Notes under the pieces: generated by a model
Database searches by the model: none
Seen by the model: the letters and a program-made list of their open reading frames with translations, nothing else
Told to the model about the DNA's origin: nothing
Part shown: positions 17,888 through 24,875 of the stretch, in pieces
Layout of the letters: every line of letters begins with the position of its first letter
Position numbering within the stretch: position 1 is the first letter of the stretch
Program-made: the position numbers and the translations under genes
Assembly: GCA_903845125.1 (NCBI GenBank)
Contig: CAIMWS010000429.1
Span: forward strand, 1-37,262
Direction of reading: 5' to 3'
DNA: 37,262 nucleotides
Source of the DNA: an uncultured Verrucomicrobiota bacterium
GTDB lineage: Bacteria > Verrucomicrobiota > Verrucomicrobiia > Limisphaerales > UBA1319

Positions 17888-18833
17888 AGAAATCGATTTT
17901 TCCGGGGCGCCCCTTTGTGTGGTGGGCAACCTCAACCGGGACGTAAAATTGCACGGCGTGCCGGTGTCGTCCGCTCTGCTCAGCGATGGTGAAACCACCG
18001 TGGCCGGCCTCACCGAAACCATCGGTGGCGGCGGCGCCAACAGCGCCTGTGCGGCGGCGGCCTTGGGGGGCCGGGTGCGCTTTGTCGGCAAGGCCGGCTG
18101 CGATGCGCTCGCCGAACGCCTGCGGCAGGCCCTGGCCCGGCACGGGGTCCAGGCCCACCTGGCCTGCCATCCGGATTGCCCCACTGGCACCACCATCGCC
18201 TTGGGCTATCGCTCCGGCCAGCGTCATTTTCTGAGCCGCCTGCCCAACAATGAATCCCTCACCTTTGAGGACCTTGATCTCTCGGCCTTGGATGGCTGTG
18301 GCCACCTGCTGCGGGCGGATGTCTGGTTTTCCCGGGCGATGCTGGAGGATGGCAACCGGCGCTTACTGGCCGAGGCCCGCCACCGCGGGCTGGCGACTTC
18401 CCTCGATATCAACTTCGATCCCCATTGGAATTGCGCTCCGGCCTCCGTCATTGCGGAACGGAAACAGCTATTGCGCGCGGTTTTACCCCTCGTGGACCTC
18501 GCCCACGGCAATGTTCGCGAATTGTGCGAATTCACCGATAGCCTGGACCTCGATTCCGCGCTGGGAAAGTTGGCTGATTGGGGGGTGAAGGCGGTGGTGG
18601 TTCACTTGGGGGCCCGGGGCGCCGGGTATTTTGCGGCTGGCAGCCTGACTATCGAGCCGCCTGACCTGGCCTCGGAACCGGTTCACGCCGCCGGCACCGG
18701 CGATGTTTTAAGCATCTGCATGATCCTCCTGCATGCCCGCTCCGGCCTGACCATCCCGGAAAAGCTGCGCCTGGCCAACCGGGTCGTGCGCGAGTTCATG
18801 GAAGGCCGCCGCACCATGATCCCCACCATCTAG
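17880..18833 (+). CDS. PfkB-family carbohydrate kinase (second copy, divergent signature)
   Basis: This 317-residue ribokinase-like protein has VVGNLNRDVKL at the N terminus, GGGGANSACAAAALGG for the sugar site, and PLVDLAHGNVRELCEF in the middle. The second signature reads HAAGTGDVLSICMI, so the usual first Asp of DTTGAGD is H269, while the catalytic base D275 of GTGD is kept. This suggests an active but divergent kinase with altered ligand or ATP-site contacts. It is the last gene of the SIS-PfkB-PfkB group; 140 bases separate it from the GAF protein. Confidence 0.85.
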   Translation: MPEEIDFSGAPLCVVGNLNRDVKLHGVPVSSALLSDGETTVAGLTETIGGGGANSACAAAALGGRVRFVGKAGCDALAERLRQALARHGVQAHLACHPDCPTGTTIALGYRSGQRHFLSRLPNNESLTFEDLDLSALDGCGHLLRADVWFSRAMLEDGNRRLLAEARHRGLATSLDINFDPHWNCAPASVIAERKQLLRAVLPLVDLAHGNVRELCEFTDSLDLDSALGKLADWGVKAVVVHLGARGAGYFAAGSLTIEPPDLASEPVHAAGTGDVLSICMILLHARSGLTIPEKLRLANRVVREFMEGRRTMIPTI

Positions 18834-18860
18834 CCACTGGATGCTGGTAAAAAACCCCCG

Positions 18861-18891
18861 CCTGGCCCATTCCCCAAAAGCGCCGGCCAGG
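18861..18891. terminator. Weak hairpin after the kinase operon
   Basis: CCTGGCC (18861-18867) and GGCCAGG (18885-18891) form a perfect seven-base stem with a 17-base loop, 27 bases after the kinase stop. No T run follows on the plus strand; an A run lies before it (18849-18854), so a T run follows only on the minus strand. It may slow or end transcription, or may be chance. Confidence 0.3.
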
Positions 18892-18973
18892 GTGGGAATC
18901 TGCCGCCGCCGGGTTGGCCTGCCAATTGCGTCCCTTTTGCTTTTCTCATTCCGTGCTATGGTTGGCGTGGCAT

Positions 18974-19891
18974 ATGCAAATGCAAAAAAGCGAGTGGGAA
19001 CGGAAAGTTAACGAACTGGCCGCACTCCGGAAGATCGTCATGGCGATCAATAGCCGGATCGATGACTTGGACCAGGTCGTGCACATCATCCTGGAGAAAG
19101 CCTGTGAGTTGGTATCGGCGGCCCACGGATCCCTGATGCTTTTCAACGCGGAAACCAATTCTCTGCACATTGCGGCCGTGGTTGGGGATCGGTGGACTCC
19201 GGAGAAAAGGGCCTGCATTTTACGGGCCGGGGAGGGGATCACTGGCTGGGTGGTCGCCACGGGGCAGCCTTATTTGTGTGCGGACACGAAAAACGATAAA
19301 CATTATTTCCCGCTGTTTGAGGGGGTTTCTTCTGAACTGGCGGTGCCGGTCATCAGCCAGGGAAAAACCCTGGGAGTGATCAACCTGGATAGCGAGCGGT
19401 TATCCGCCTTTTCCTTGGCCGACATGGAACTGATGGGCATGCTGGCCGACCATGCGGCCATGGCCATTGAAAATGCCCGCCAGCATGCCCTTAACCGGTT
19501 GGCCCGGGATCGCTGGCTGCGGATATTCGATGCCCTGCCCGCCGCCGTCGCCTTGCTGGATGGCGATTTTGTGGTCGAGCGGACGAACCACCGTTTTCTC
19601 ACGTTTTTCGGCCTGGCGGTTGAGCAGGTGGCCGGCTATTCCGTGAATGAAGTGCTCAAGCAAGTCCCAGTGCCCAAGCCCAACGAAACCTGGAAGGAGT
19701 GCCTGGCGAGCGGGTTGCCCATCCAATACTACTTCCAAAAGGAGACCGACAGCCCTTATTACACCTTCCGGGTGATCCAGGTGCCCCGCGAGGAGAAGCC
19801 GCTTTATCTGCTGAGCGTTTGCGAAGGGCTGTTCATCGGCCCCGGTTCCAATGTGCCCCCGGAGGATGGCGGCATGGGCTGGGGATTATGA
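18974..19891 (+). CDS. GAF-PAS sensory protein without output domain
   Basis: This roughly 305-residue cytoplasmic protein begins with a short coiled-coil-like helix (WERKVNELAALRKIVMAI). A GAF domain follows over about residues 20-170, with AHGSLMLFNAETNSLHIAAV, then GEGITGWVVATGQPYLCAD and AVPVISQGKTLGVINLDS. Next is a PAS-like domain (about residues 178-280) with FDALPAAVALLDGDFVVE, then NHRFLTFFGL. No histidine kinase, GGDEF, HD-GYP or DNA-binding domain follows, so it probably works by binding a ligand and a partner protein. ATG 18974 (or 18980) is chosen; the frame extends upstream only to a TTG with no family similarity. Its stop overlaps the convergent gene's stop by six bases. Confidence 0.82.
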   Translation: MQMQKSEWERKVNELAALRKIVMAINSRIDDLDQVVHIILEKACELVSAAHGSLMLFNAETNSLHIAAVVGDRWTPEKRACILRAGEGITGWVVATGQPYLCADTKNDKHYFPLFEGVSSELAVPVISQGKTLGVINLDSERLSAFSLADMELMGMLADHAAMAIENARQHALNRLARDRWLRIFDALPAAVALLDGDFVVERTNHRFLTFFGLAVEQVAGYSVNEVLKQVPVPKPNETWKECLASGLPIQYYFQKETDSPYYTFRVIQVPREEKPLYLLSVCEGLFIGPGSNVPPEDGGMGWGL

Positions 19892-21538
19892 TCCCGGGCC
19901 GCTCAGGCGTTTGAATTCACCCTGATATTTGGCGGCTTGGGCGGTTTTGCCCAGGCGCTCCGCCATATTGGAAAGCATATAGTAGATTTTTGCCAAATCG
20001 GGGTATTTGGGGAAATCCTTGGGGAACTGCTGCAGGCAGGCGAAGGCCGCCGCGGTGTTCTGTTCCTCCTCCATCCAGCGCACCAGGGTCAGCGAGAGGC
20101 GGATTTTTTGCTGCGGCGAGGGATCGGCCTTCAGCGCTTGCTTCAGATAATTTTCCGCTTTGGCGGAATCTTTTTGCTGGTGATACAGTTCGGCCAGTTT
20201 TTCGAGCAGGATGGCGCTTTTGCGGGTTTCGGGCAGTTTTTCCAGGTAATCGATCATCTCCGGGAGCTTGGCCCCGGTGGCGGCATTGAGGTTCACCACC
20301 CGCAGGCAGGCCCAGACCAGGTTGGTGCTTTTCGCCTGGGCCAGGGCCGCATGGCGTTCCTGGGCCGGCAGGCCATAGGGGCGGTAGAGCGGATCGCCGA
20401 TCACCATGGTCTGCCAGGAAAAGGTTCTTTGAGCCGCGCAGACGGCTTCTCCATAGGAAAAGCCCATCAGGAATCGATGGCAGAAAATGCCCACATCCGG
20501 CGTCATCTGAAGGAAAGGTTCATCGACAAATCCAAAGGTGGCGGTGGCGCCTTTCTCCAGCAGGCCGGCGGTCCAGGCCCCGGAATTGGCGGTGCGGATG
20601 TTGGCGGCGTTGAAGGAAAAGAGGTGATAGGCAAAGGCGCCGGGCATGAATTCCACGTTGGGCAGCGTGAACGGCCCGGAAACGATGTTGGTGTACCAAC
20701 CCGCGTAAAAGGCGATCTGGCTCATCGCGAACCCGGTGCCAAAGGTGCCGGGCTGGGTGTCCAGAATGGTTTCAAAACCGAGCCGGGTGGTGACGGCGGC
20801 GGCGTTGCGCATGAATTCCTCCCCCGTTTGCAGCGAGGCGTCGGTGGTGCCCCGGGCGTCGAAATAGGCCCGGCCCCATAAGCCATCGCGGTCCGCTTGC
20901 AGGGCCAGGTCCACCAGGCGTTTGGCGATTTGGGGAGAGGGGCCGTCCAGCCGGCTGACCATCAGGATATTGTTGGTGGGGTGGAACAGGGCTGAATTCG
21001 TGGCGCCGTGGAAGGGATTGGGAATGAAGCTGAACAGGTAATAACCGGTTTTGGCCCACGGCAGCATGGTCAGTTCGCTGTCCACCGCCGCGTTGTTGCC
21101 GCGCAGTTCGGGCCGCACCTTGTCGCTGCCGGTTTCCACGAGGTTCGTGTCGTTCAGGATCTTCGTGGGCATCCCGTAGCAGAGCACTGCGTAGCGGATT
21201 TTGGAATTGACGAGCCGGTGGATCTGCCGGGCCGGGCCGTTGGTGGCGGGGAGCAGCTCGCTGCGGTAAGTCCAGATGCCTCGTTCTTCCAGCGTCTGCA
21301 GCAGCGGGGTTTGGATCAGTTCCTGGAATTCCTTGCGGGACACGGCCTCGGTTTCGGGCGTTTTCAAAGCGATCAGCTGGCTGGCGGGAACACCCCGGCG
21401 CTGGGCGTAGTATTCCGCCACCTGGCGGGAGGCAGGCATGGCGCTGTTGTAAACCACCACCACCTGGCTGCCGTCTTCAGCCGCCCCCAGGGCGGTGGCA
21501 CAGGCGATCCAGGCCAAAATCCAATGCAATTTCTTCAT
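19886..21538 (-). CDS. TIGR03790-family exported protein with TPR tail
   Basis: This 550-residue protein has a signal peptide (MKKLHWILAWIACATALGAA) and the opening QVVVVYNSAMPASRQVAEYY followed by AQRRGVPASQLI, which matches my recollection of the TIGR03790 family. That family is found in Verrucomicrobia, Acidobacteria and some Deltaproteobacteria and has no known function. Residues about 85-400 contain RYAVLCYGMPTKI, then NILMVSRLDGP and SYGEAVCAAQRTFSWQTMVIGDPLYRPYG. The last 130 residues are TPR-like helical pairs (ILLEKLAELYHQQKDSAKAE, then YYMLSNMAERLGKTAQAAKY). It lies 14 bases after the MBL gene and is probably the last gene of a three-gene minus-strand operon. Confidence 0.82.
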   Translation of the reverse strand: MKKLHWILAWIACATALGAAEDGSQVVVVYNSAMPASRQVAEYYAQRRGVPASQLIALKTPETEAVSRKEFQELIQTPLLQTLEERGIWTYRSELLPATNGPARQIHRLVNSKIRYAVLCYGMPTKILNDTNLVETGSDKVRPELRGNNAAVDSELTMLPWAKTGYYLFSFIPNPFHGATNSALFHPTNNILMVSRLDGPSPQIAKRLVDLALQADRDGLWGRAYFDARGTTDASLQTGEEFMRNAAAVTTRLGFETILDTQPGTFGTGFAMSQIAFYAGWYTNIVSGPFTLPNVEFMPGAFAYHLFSFNAANIRTANSGAWTAGLLEKGATATFGFVDEPFLQMTPDVGIFCHRFLMGFSYGEAVCAAQRTFSWQTMVIGDPLYRPYGLPAQERHAALAQAKSTNLVWACLRVVNLNAATGAKLPEMIDYLEKLPETRKSAILLEKLAELYHQQKDSAKAENYLKQALKADPSPQQKIRLSLTLVRWMEEEQNTAAAFACLQQFPKDFPKYPDLAKIYYMLSNMAERLGKTAQAAKYQGEFKRLSGPGS

Positions 21539-21552
21539 GTTCGTTTATTTCG

Positions 21553-22335
21553 TTAATCGATGTTCACTGTCAATCCGTCATGGGCCAGGCGCACTCCCAG
21601 CGGCATTTCCGCTTGATCTGCGTCGTGGTCATATTCGTGGGTCAGGTGCGTGAAATAGGTTCGCTCCGCCCCAATCCGCCGCGCGGTGGCCAGGGCCTCG
21701 TCCAGGCTCATGTGCGTGGGGTGTGGTTTGCGGCGCAGGGCATCGAGTACCACCACCGGCACCTCCCGCACCTGTTCCAAGGCGGGCTCGGGAACCCGTT
21801 TGCAATCCGTCAAATAGGCCAGCTTCTTTTGGCCGCCCTGGCTGAACAGGTATCCCGTGCTGCCATTCGCGCCATGCGGCAGCGCCAGGGGGAGGATTTC
21901 CAGGCTCCCCAGGCGAAACGGCCCTTCGATCACGCGCGGCTCCGGCCGGAAATAGCCTTTGGGAACTTCCCGGCCGTCAAACGCGTAAGGGAAAACCCGG
22001 AGCAAAGCGTCCATGGTATCGCGAGTGGCATAAACCGGCAGGGTGCCGCCGCGCAGATCGCAAAACCGCCGACAGTCGTCCATGCCCATGATGTGATCCG
22101 CGTGGCCGTGAGTTACGAGCACCGCATCCAGCCATCGCAGGTTTTGACGCAGCGCCTGCAGCCGAAATTCAGGCGTGGTATCCACCACCAGCTGGGCTTG
22201 GTCCGCGGCCACATAAATGGAGGGTCGCAGCCGGTGGTTTTTCGGATTGGCCAGGAATTCCGGCGGGTATTCGCACCCGATCATCGGCACGCCCTGGGAA
22301 GTGCCCGTGCCGAGGAATGTGAAGTTGAAAGCCAT
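21553..22335 (-). CDS. MBL-fold metallohydrolase (PhnP-like)
   Basis: This 260-residue metallo-beta-lactamase-fold enzyme of the PhnP / phosphoribosyl cyclic phosphodiesterase-like branch has [15 protein letters not shown] at the N terminus. The metal-binding [17 protein letters not shown] supplies H76, H78, D80 and H81; further ligands are expected at H154 or nearby (ALPHG), in YLTDC, and at the C-terminal [11 protein letters not shown] segment. Such proteins hydrolyse phosphodiesters or cyclic phosphates, but the substrate here is unknown. There is no phosphonate operon around it. It is 30 bases after the ferredoxin gene and 14 before the TIGR03790 gene, all on the minus strand. Confidence 0.88.
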   Translation of the reverse strand: MAFNFTFLGTGTSQGVPMIGCEYPPEFLANPKNHRLRPSIYVAADQAQLVVDTTPEFRLQALRQNLRWLDAVLVTHGHADHIMGMDDCRRFCDLRGGTLPVYATRDTMDALLRVFPYAFDGREVPKGYFRPEPRVIEGPFRLGSLEILPLALPHGANGSTGYLFSQGGQKKLAYLTDCKRVPEPALEQVREVPVVVLDALRRKPHPTHMSLDEALATARRIGAERTYFTHLTHEYDHDADQAEMPLGVRLAHDGLTVNID

Positions 22336-22365
22336 GCGCCAGGGGGCCTGCGGACCGGCGGATGG

Positions 22366-22701
22366 CTAGCCTTGCGCCGGCACCCGGTTGCGCACCAACC
22401 GCTCCACCACCACGCCGCCGAGCAGGTGCGAGTCGATGATCTCCGGCACATCCTCCGGTTTCACGTGCGCATACCATACGCCATCCGGGTAAACCAGGAC
22501 GGCCGGGCCGATATCGCAAAAACCGACGCTGGAGCATTCGGTGCACATAAAATCGCCGGGGACGTTCTTTTTGCGCAGGAGGCCGCGGTTTTTAAGCTCG
22601 TCGGTCATCCTGGCCTTTACCGCCGCCGATCCATTGCGCGTGCAGGCTTCGCCGGTGCAAACGAACACATGCTTTTTGAACGGTATTAAATTTTCGCCCA
22701 T
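22366..22701 (-). CDS. Thioredoxin-like [2Fe-2S] ferredoxin
   Basis: This 111-residue small electron-transfer protein is of the thioredoxin-fold [2Fe-2S] type. HVFVCTGEACTRNGS gives C15 and C20 (C-x4-C). The second half has CTECSSVGFCDIGPAVLVYP, with C53, C56 and C62. The family usually has C-x3-C just before the G-P, but here the residue four before C62 is Ser, so C56-x5-C62 or a different ligand pair may be used. VYPDGVWYAHVKPEDVPEII and the final HLLGG segment are typical. It is the first gene of the minus-strand operon, divergent from recN across 63 bases. Confidence 0.85.
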   Translation of the reverse strand: MGENLIPFKKHVFVCTGEACTRNGSAAVKARMTDELKNRGLLRKKNVPGDFMCTECSSVGFCDIGPAVLVYPDGVWYAHVKPEDVPEIIDSHLLGGVVVERLVRNRVPAQG

Positions 22702-22764
22702 GCTTTAAAATTCCTTTGCCGAAACTTACCATAACCGCCACATTCAGCCAGCGCGTATTCTGCC

Positions 22765-24456
22765 ATGCTGACAACATTACGCATTAAAAATCTGGCTTTG
22801 GTGCCGGATCTGACGCTGGACCTGCACCCGGGCTTTAACGTGATCACCGGTGAGACCGGGGCCGGCAAGTCCATCATCATCGGCGCCCTCAACCTCATTT
22901 TAGGCCAGCGGGCCGACCGGGGCGCCATCCGCGGCGGATGCGAACAATGTTCCGTGGAAGCGGTGTTTGAGGTCGGCCGCCTGCCTTTCCCGGTGGCCCG
23001 GTTCCTGGAGCAGAACGGCTTGGAGGCTTGCGAGGAAAACCAGTTGGTCGTGAAACGGGTCTTTTCCGCGGCGGGGGCCAACCGGCAATTCATCAACGGA
23101 TCGCCCACCACTTTGAGCGTTTTAAGCGAGCTGGGGGAATCCCTGGTGGATATCCATGGCCCACACGATCATCAATCGCTGCTGCATAACGCGCGGCAGT
23201 TGGAGATCCTCGATGCTTTTGGCCGGCTGGAGGCCGGACGGGAGGCCTTTGCCGCCCAGGTCCGTCGCCGCCAGGAATTGCTGGAGCGTAAGACCGGCCT
23301 GATCGTGGATGCCCAGGCCTGCGCGCGGCAGATCGATTTGCTGCGTTACCAGGCCCAGGAGATCGAGGCCGCCCGGCTCCAGCCGGGTGAGGATGAAAAG
23401 CTGGAGCAGGATTACCAGCGCGCCCACAACGCCTCCCGGTTATTGGATCTCGGCCAGCAGGCGGTGGCCATTTTAAGCGAGGCGGATGGTTCGCTCCTTT
23501 CCCAGGCCGGCGCTTTGGGCAGGCTCTTGATGGAGTTGCGCCGGCAGGATCCCGGCTCAGGTGCCCTTTTCGACAGCCACGAACAGACGGTTTCCGCCTG
23601 GCGGGAGCTGAACCACCAGCTCGCCACCTACGTGGAACGGATCGACTTGGATCCCGCCCGCCTGCAGGAGCTGGAAGCCCGCCTCAACCAGGTTCAGTCC
23701 TTGAAGCGCAAATACGGCTCCACCCTGGAGGCGGTGATTGCTTTTGGGGTGGATACCCGGGAGAAGCTCGGACAGCTGGAACATCGCGAGGAGGAAGCTG
23801 CCCGGCTGGAGGCCGACCTGCAGACGCTGGAGGTCCAATTGTGGCGGATGGGCCAGGCCTTATCCGCCCAACGGCGCAAGGCGGTTCCCGCTTTGTCCAA
23901 AGCCGTTTCCCGGCAGTTGGCGGATTTGGGCTTCAAACAAAGCCGGTTTGAAATCCAGCTGGAGACTCCCTCCGCCAAGGCGGAGGGGATGGCCTTCAGT
24001 TCCCAGGGTTTGGACAATATCGAATTCCTGTTTGCCCCGAATCCGGGGGAGCCGGTGCGCCCGTTGCGGGCCATCGCTTCCTCCGGGGAAATGGCGCGCG
24101 TGATGCTGGCCTTGAAAACGGTGCTGGCCGCTGAAGACCAGAGTCCCGTGCTCGTTTTCGATGAGGTGGATGCCAATGTCGGCGGGGAAACCGCCCCCGT
24201 GGTGGGCGAGAAAATGCGCCAGATTGGCCGGCAGCGCCAGGTTCTCTGCGTGACCCACCTGGCGCCCGTGGCCGCCAGCGCCTCCTCCCACCTGGTCGTC
24301 ACCAAGCAGACCCAGGCCGGCCGCACCATCACCACCCTCCAGCCGGTGGCGGGGGAGGAGCGTGTCCTGGAGCTGGCCCGCATGCTGGGTGGCCAATCCC
24401 AGGCCGCCCGGACCCATGCCGAGGCGCTGCTCCGCTCCGGGGCGGATCGGTCTTGA
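22765..24456 (+). CDS. recN: DNA repair protein RecN
   Basis: This 563-residue SMC-like ATPase helps process double-strand breaks. Walker A is GETGAGKS (residues 29-36) in VITGETGAGKSIIIGALNLI. The hinge-side segment GESLVDIHGPHDHQSLL is diagnostic for RecN. The central part (about residues 150-400) is coiled coil, with RYQAQEIEAARLQPGEDEKL at the usual place. The C-terminal ATPase half has ASSGEMARVMLALKTVLA (ABC signature) and VLVFDEVDANVGG with D466-E467 (Walker B), then QVLCVTHLAPVAA. The length is normal. The ATG at 22765 starts directly on the conserved MLTTLRIKNLALV. Confidence 0.97.
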   Translation: MLTTLRIKNLALVPDLTLDLHPGFNVITGETGAGKSIIIGALNLILGQRADRGAIRGGCEQCSVEAVFEVGRLPFPVARFLEQNGLEACEENQLVVKRVFSAAGANRQFINGSPTTLSVLSELGESLVDIHGPHDHQSLLHNARQLEILDAFGRLEAGREAFAAQVRRRQELLERKTGLIVDAQACARQIDLLRYQAQEIEAARLQPGEDEKLEQDYQRAHNASRLLDLGQQAVAILSEADGSLLSQAGALGRLLMELRRQDPGSGALFDSHEQTVSAWRELNHQLATYVERIDLDPARLQELEARLNQVQSLKRKYGSTLEAVIAFGVDTREKLGQLEHREEEAARLEADLQTLEVQLWRMGQALSAQRRKAVPALSKAVSRQLADLGFKQSRFEIQLETPSAKAEGMAFSSQGLDNIEFLFAPNPGEPVRPLRAIASSGEMARVMLALKTVLAAEDQSPVLVFDEVDANVGGETAPVVGEKMRQIGRQRQVLCVTHLAPVAASASSHLVVTKQTQAGRTITTLQPVAGEERVLELARMLGGQSQAARTHAEALLRSGADRS

Positions 24457-24474
24457 TCCACCGCGGGTGGATTG

Positions 24475-24496
24475 GCGGCGCAAAAGCCGCGCTTTT
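24475..24496 (+). terminator. Candidate intrinsic terminator after recN
   Basis: GCGGC (24475-24479) pairs with GCCGC (24486-24490) around a GCAAAA loop and is followed by GCTTTT. The stem is short and the T run is only four bases, so termination would be partial at best. It begins 18 bases after the recN stop. Confidence 0.35.
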
Positions 24497-24618
24497 CACT
24501 ACAGGTAGCCAGGTTTTTCGCGGTCTGGAGCACCGCGGATGAAGGCGCCCAAGGGCTGATTTCGCAAGGGATTTGGGCCGCCGCCCGCAGGGCTGGACCG
24601 GGTTGCTGCCGGCGGACC

Positions 24619-24642
24619 GCCAAGGTCGCGATTTTCCTTGGC
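24619..24642. promoter_or_regulatory. Inverted repeat just upstream of the -35 box (candidate operator)
   Basis: GCCAAGG (24619-24625) and CCTTGGC (24636-24642) are a perfect seven-base inverted repeat with a ten-base spacer. It ends eight bases before the TTGACA box at 24651. The position is that of a class II-like activator site, and the symmetry fits a dimeric regulator; it could also form a hairpin in a read-through transcript from recN. No regulator gene is visible nearby. Confidence 0.45.
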
Positions 24643-24650
24643 CAAAATAT

Positions 24651-24679
24651 TTGACACTTCCCCTCGGTTCCTATATATT
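24651..24679 (+). promoter_or_regulatory. Strong sigma-70 promoter of the exported-protein operon
   Basis: TTGACA (24651-24656) is a perfect -35 box. After exactly 17 bases comes TATATT (24674-24679), five of six matches to the -10 consensus. Transcription should start near 24686, about 190 bases before the kelch gene ATG. The surrounding DNA turns AT-rich here after the GC-rich recN tail. It is the best promoter in the window. Confidence 0.75.
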
Positions 24680-24685
24680 AGCGCG

Positions 24686-24875
24686 TCGAATTAAAAGCAT
24701 TAACGCATATTGCTATTTTTTGAATGGGTAGTGTGAATAGCGGATGGGAAAAGGCCGTTAAACTATTCTACCTTAATGGCCATAATACTGGGGTGAGGCT
24801 TGATCCCTAAAGGACGGTTAAGGCAAGGCCAGGGAAGTTGAACAACACGGACTACCAGCTGCCGGATCGCATTTA
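24686..24875 (+). promoter_or_regulatory. Long structured 5' leader of the kelch operon
   Basis: About 190 bases without an open frame separate the promoter from the ATG at 24876. The leader contains a hairpin: GGCCGTTAA (24753-24761) pairs with TTAATGGCC (24773-24781) around an 11-base loop, with one G-U pair in RNA. I recognise no known riboswitch class in it. A leader this long is unusual in a window where most genes are tightly packed. No good Shine-Dalgarno site precedes the ATG; the sequence there is CGCATTTAATG. Confidence 0.45.

Noticed and set aside
18914..18973. TTG start at 18914 for the GAF-PAS protein
   Set aside because: The extra 20 residues look like translated promoter sequence. 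ATG 18974 or 18980 precedes the first conserved helix.
22366..22701. The small ferredoxin as the missing NuoE
   Set aside because: NuoE is larger, with an N-terminal helical domain, and has a C-x4-C plus C-x3-C cluster. This protein is a 111-residue single domain in another operon.
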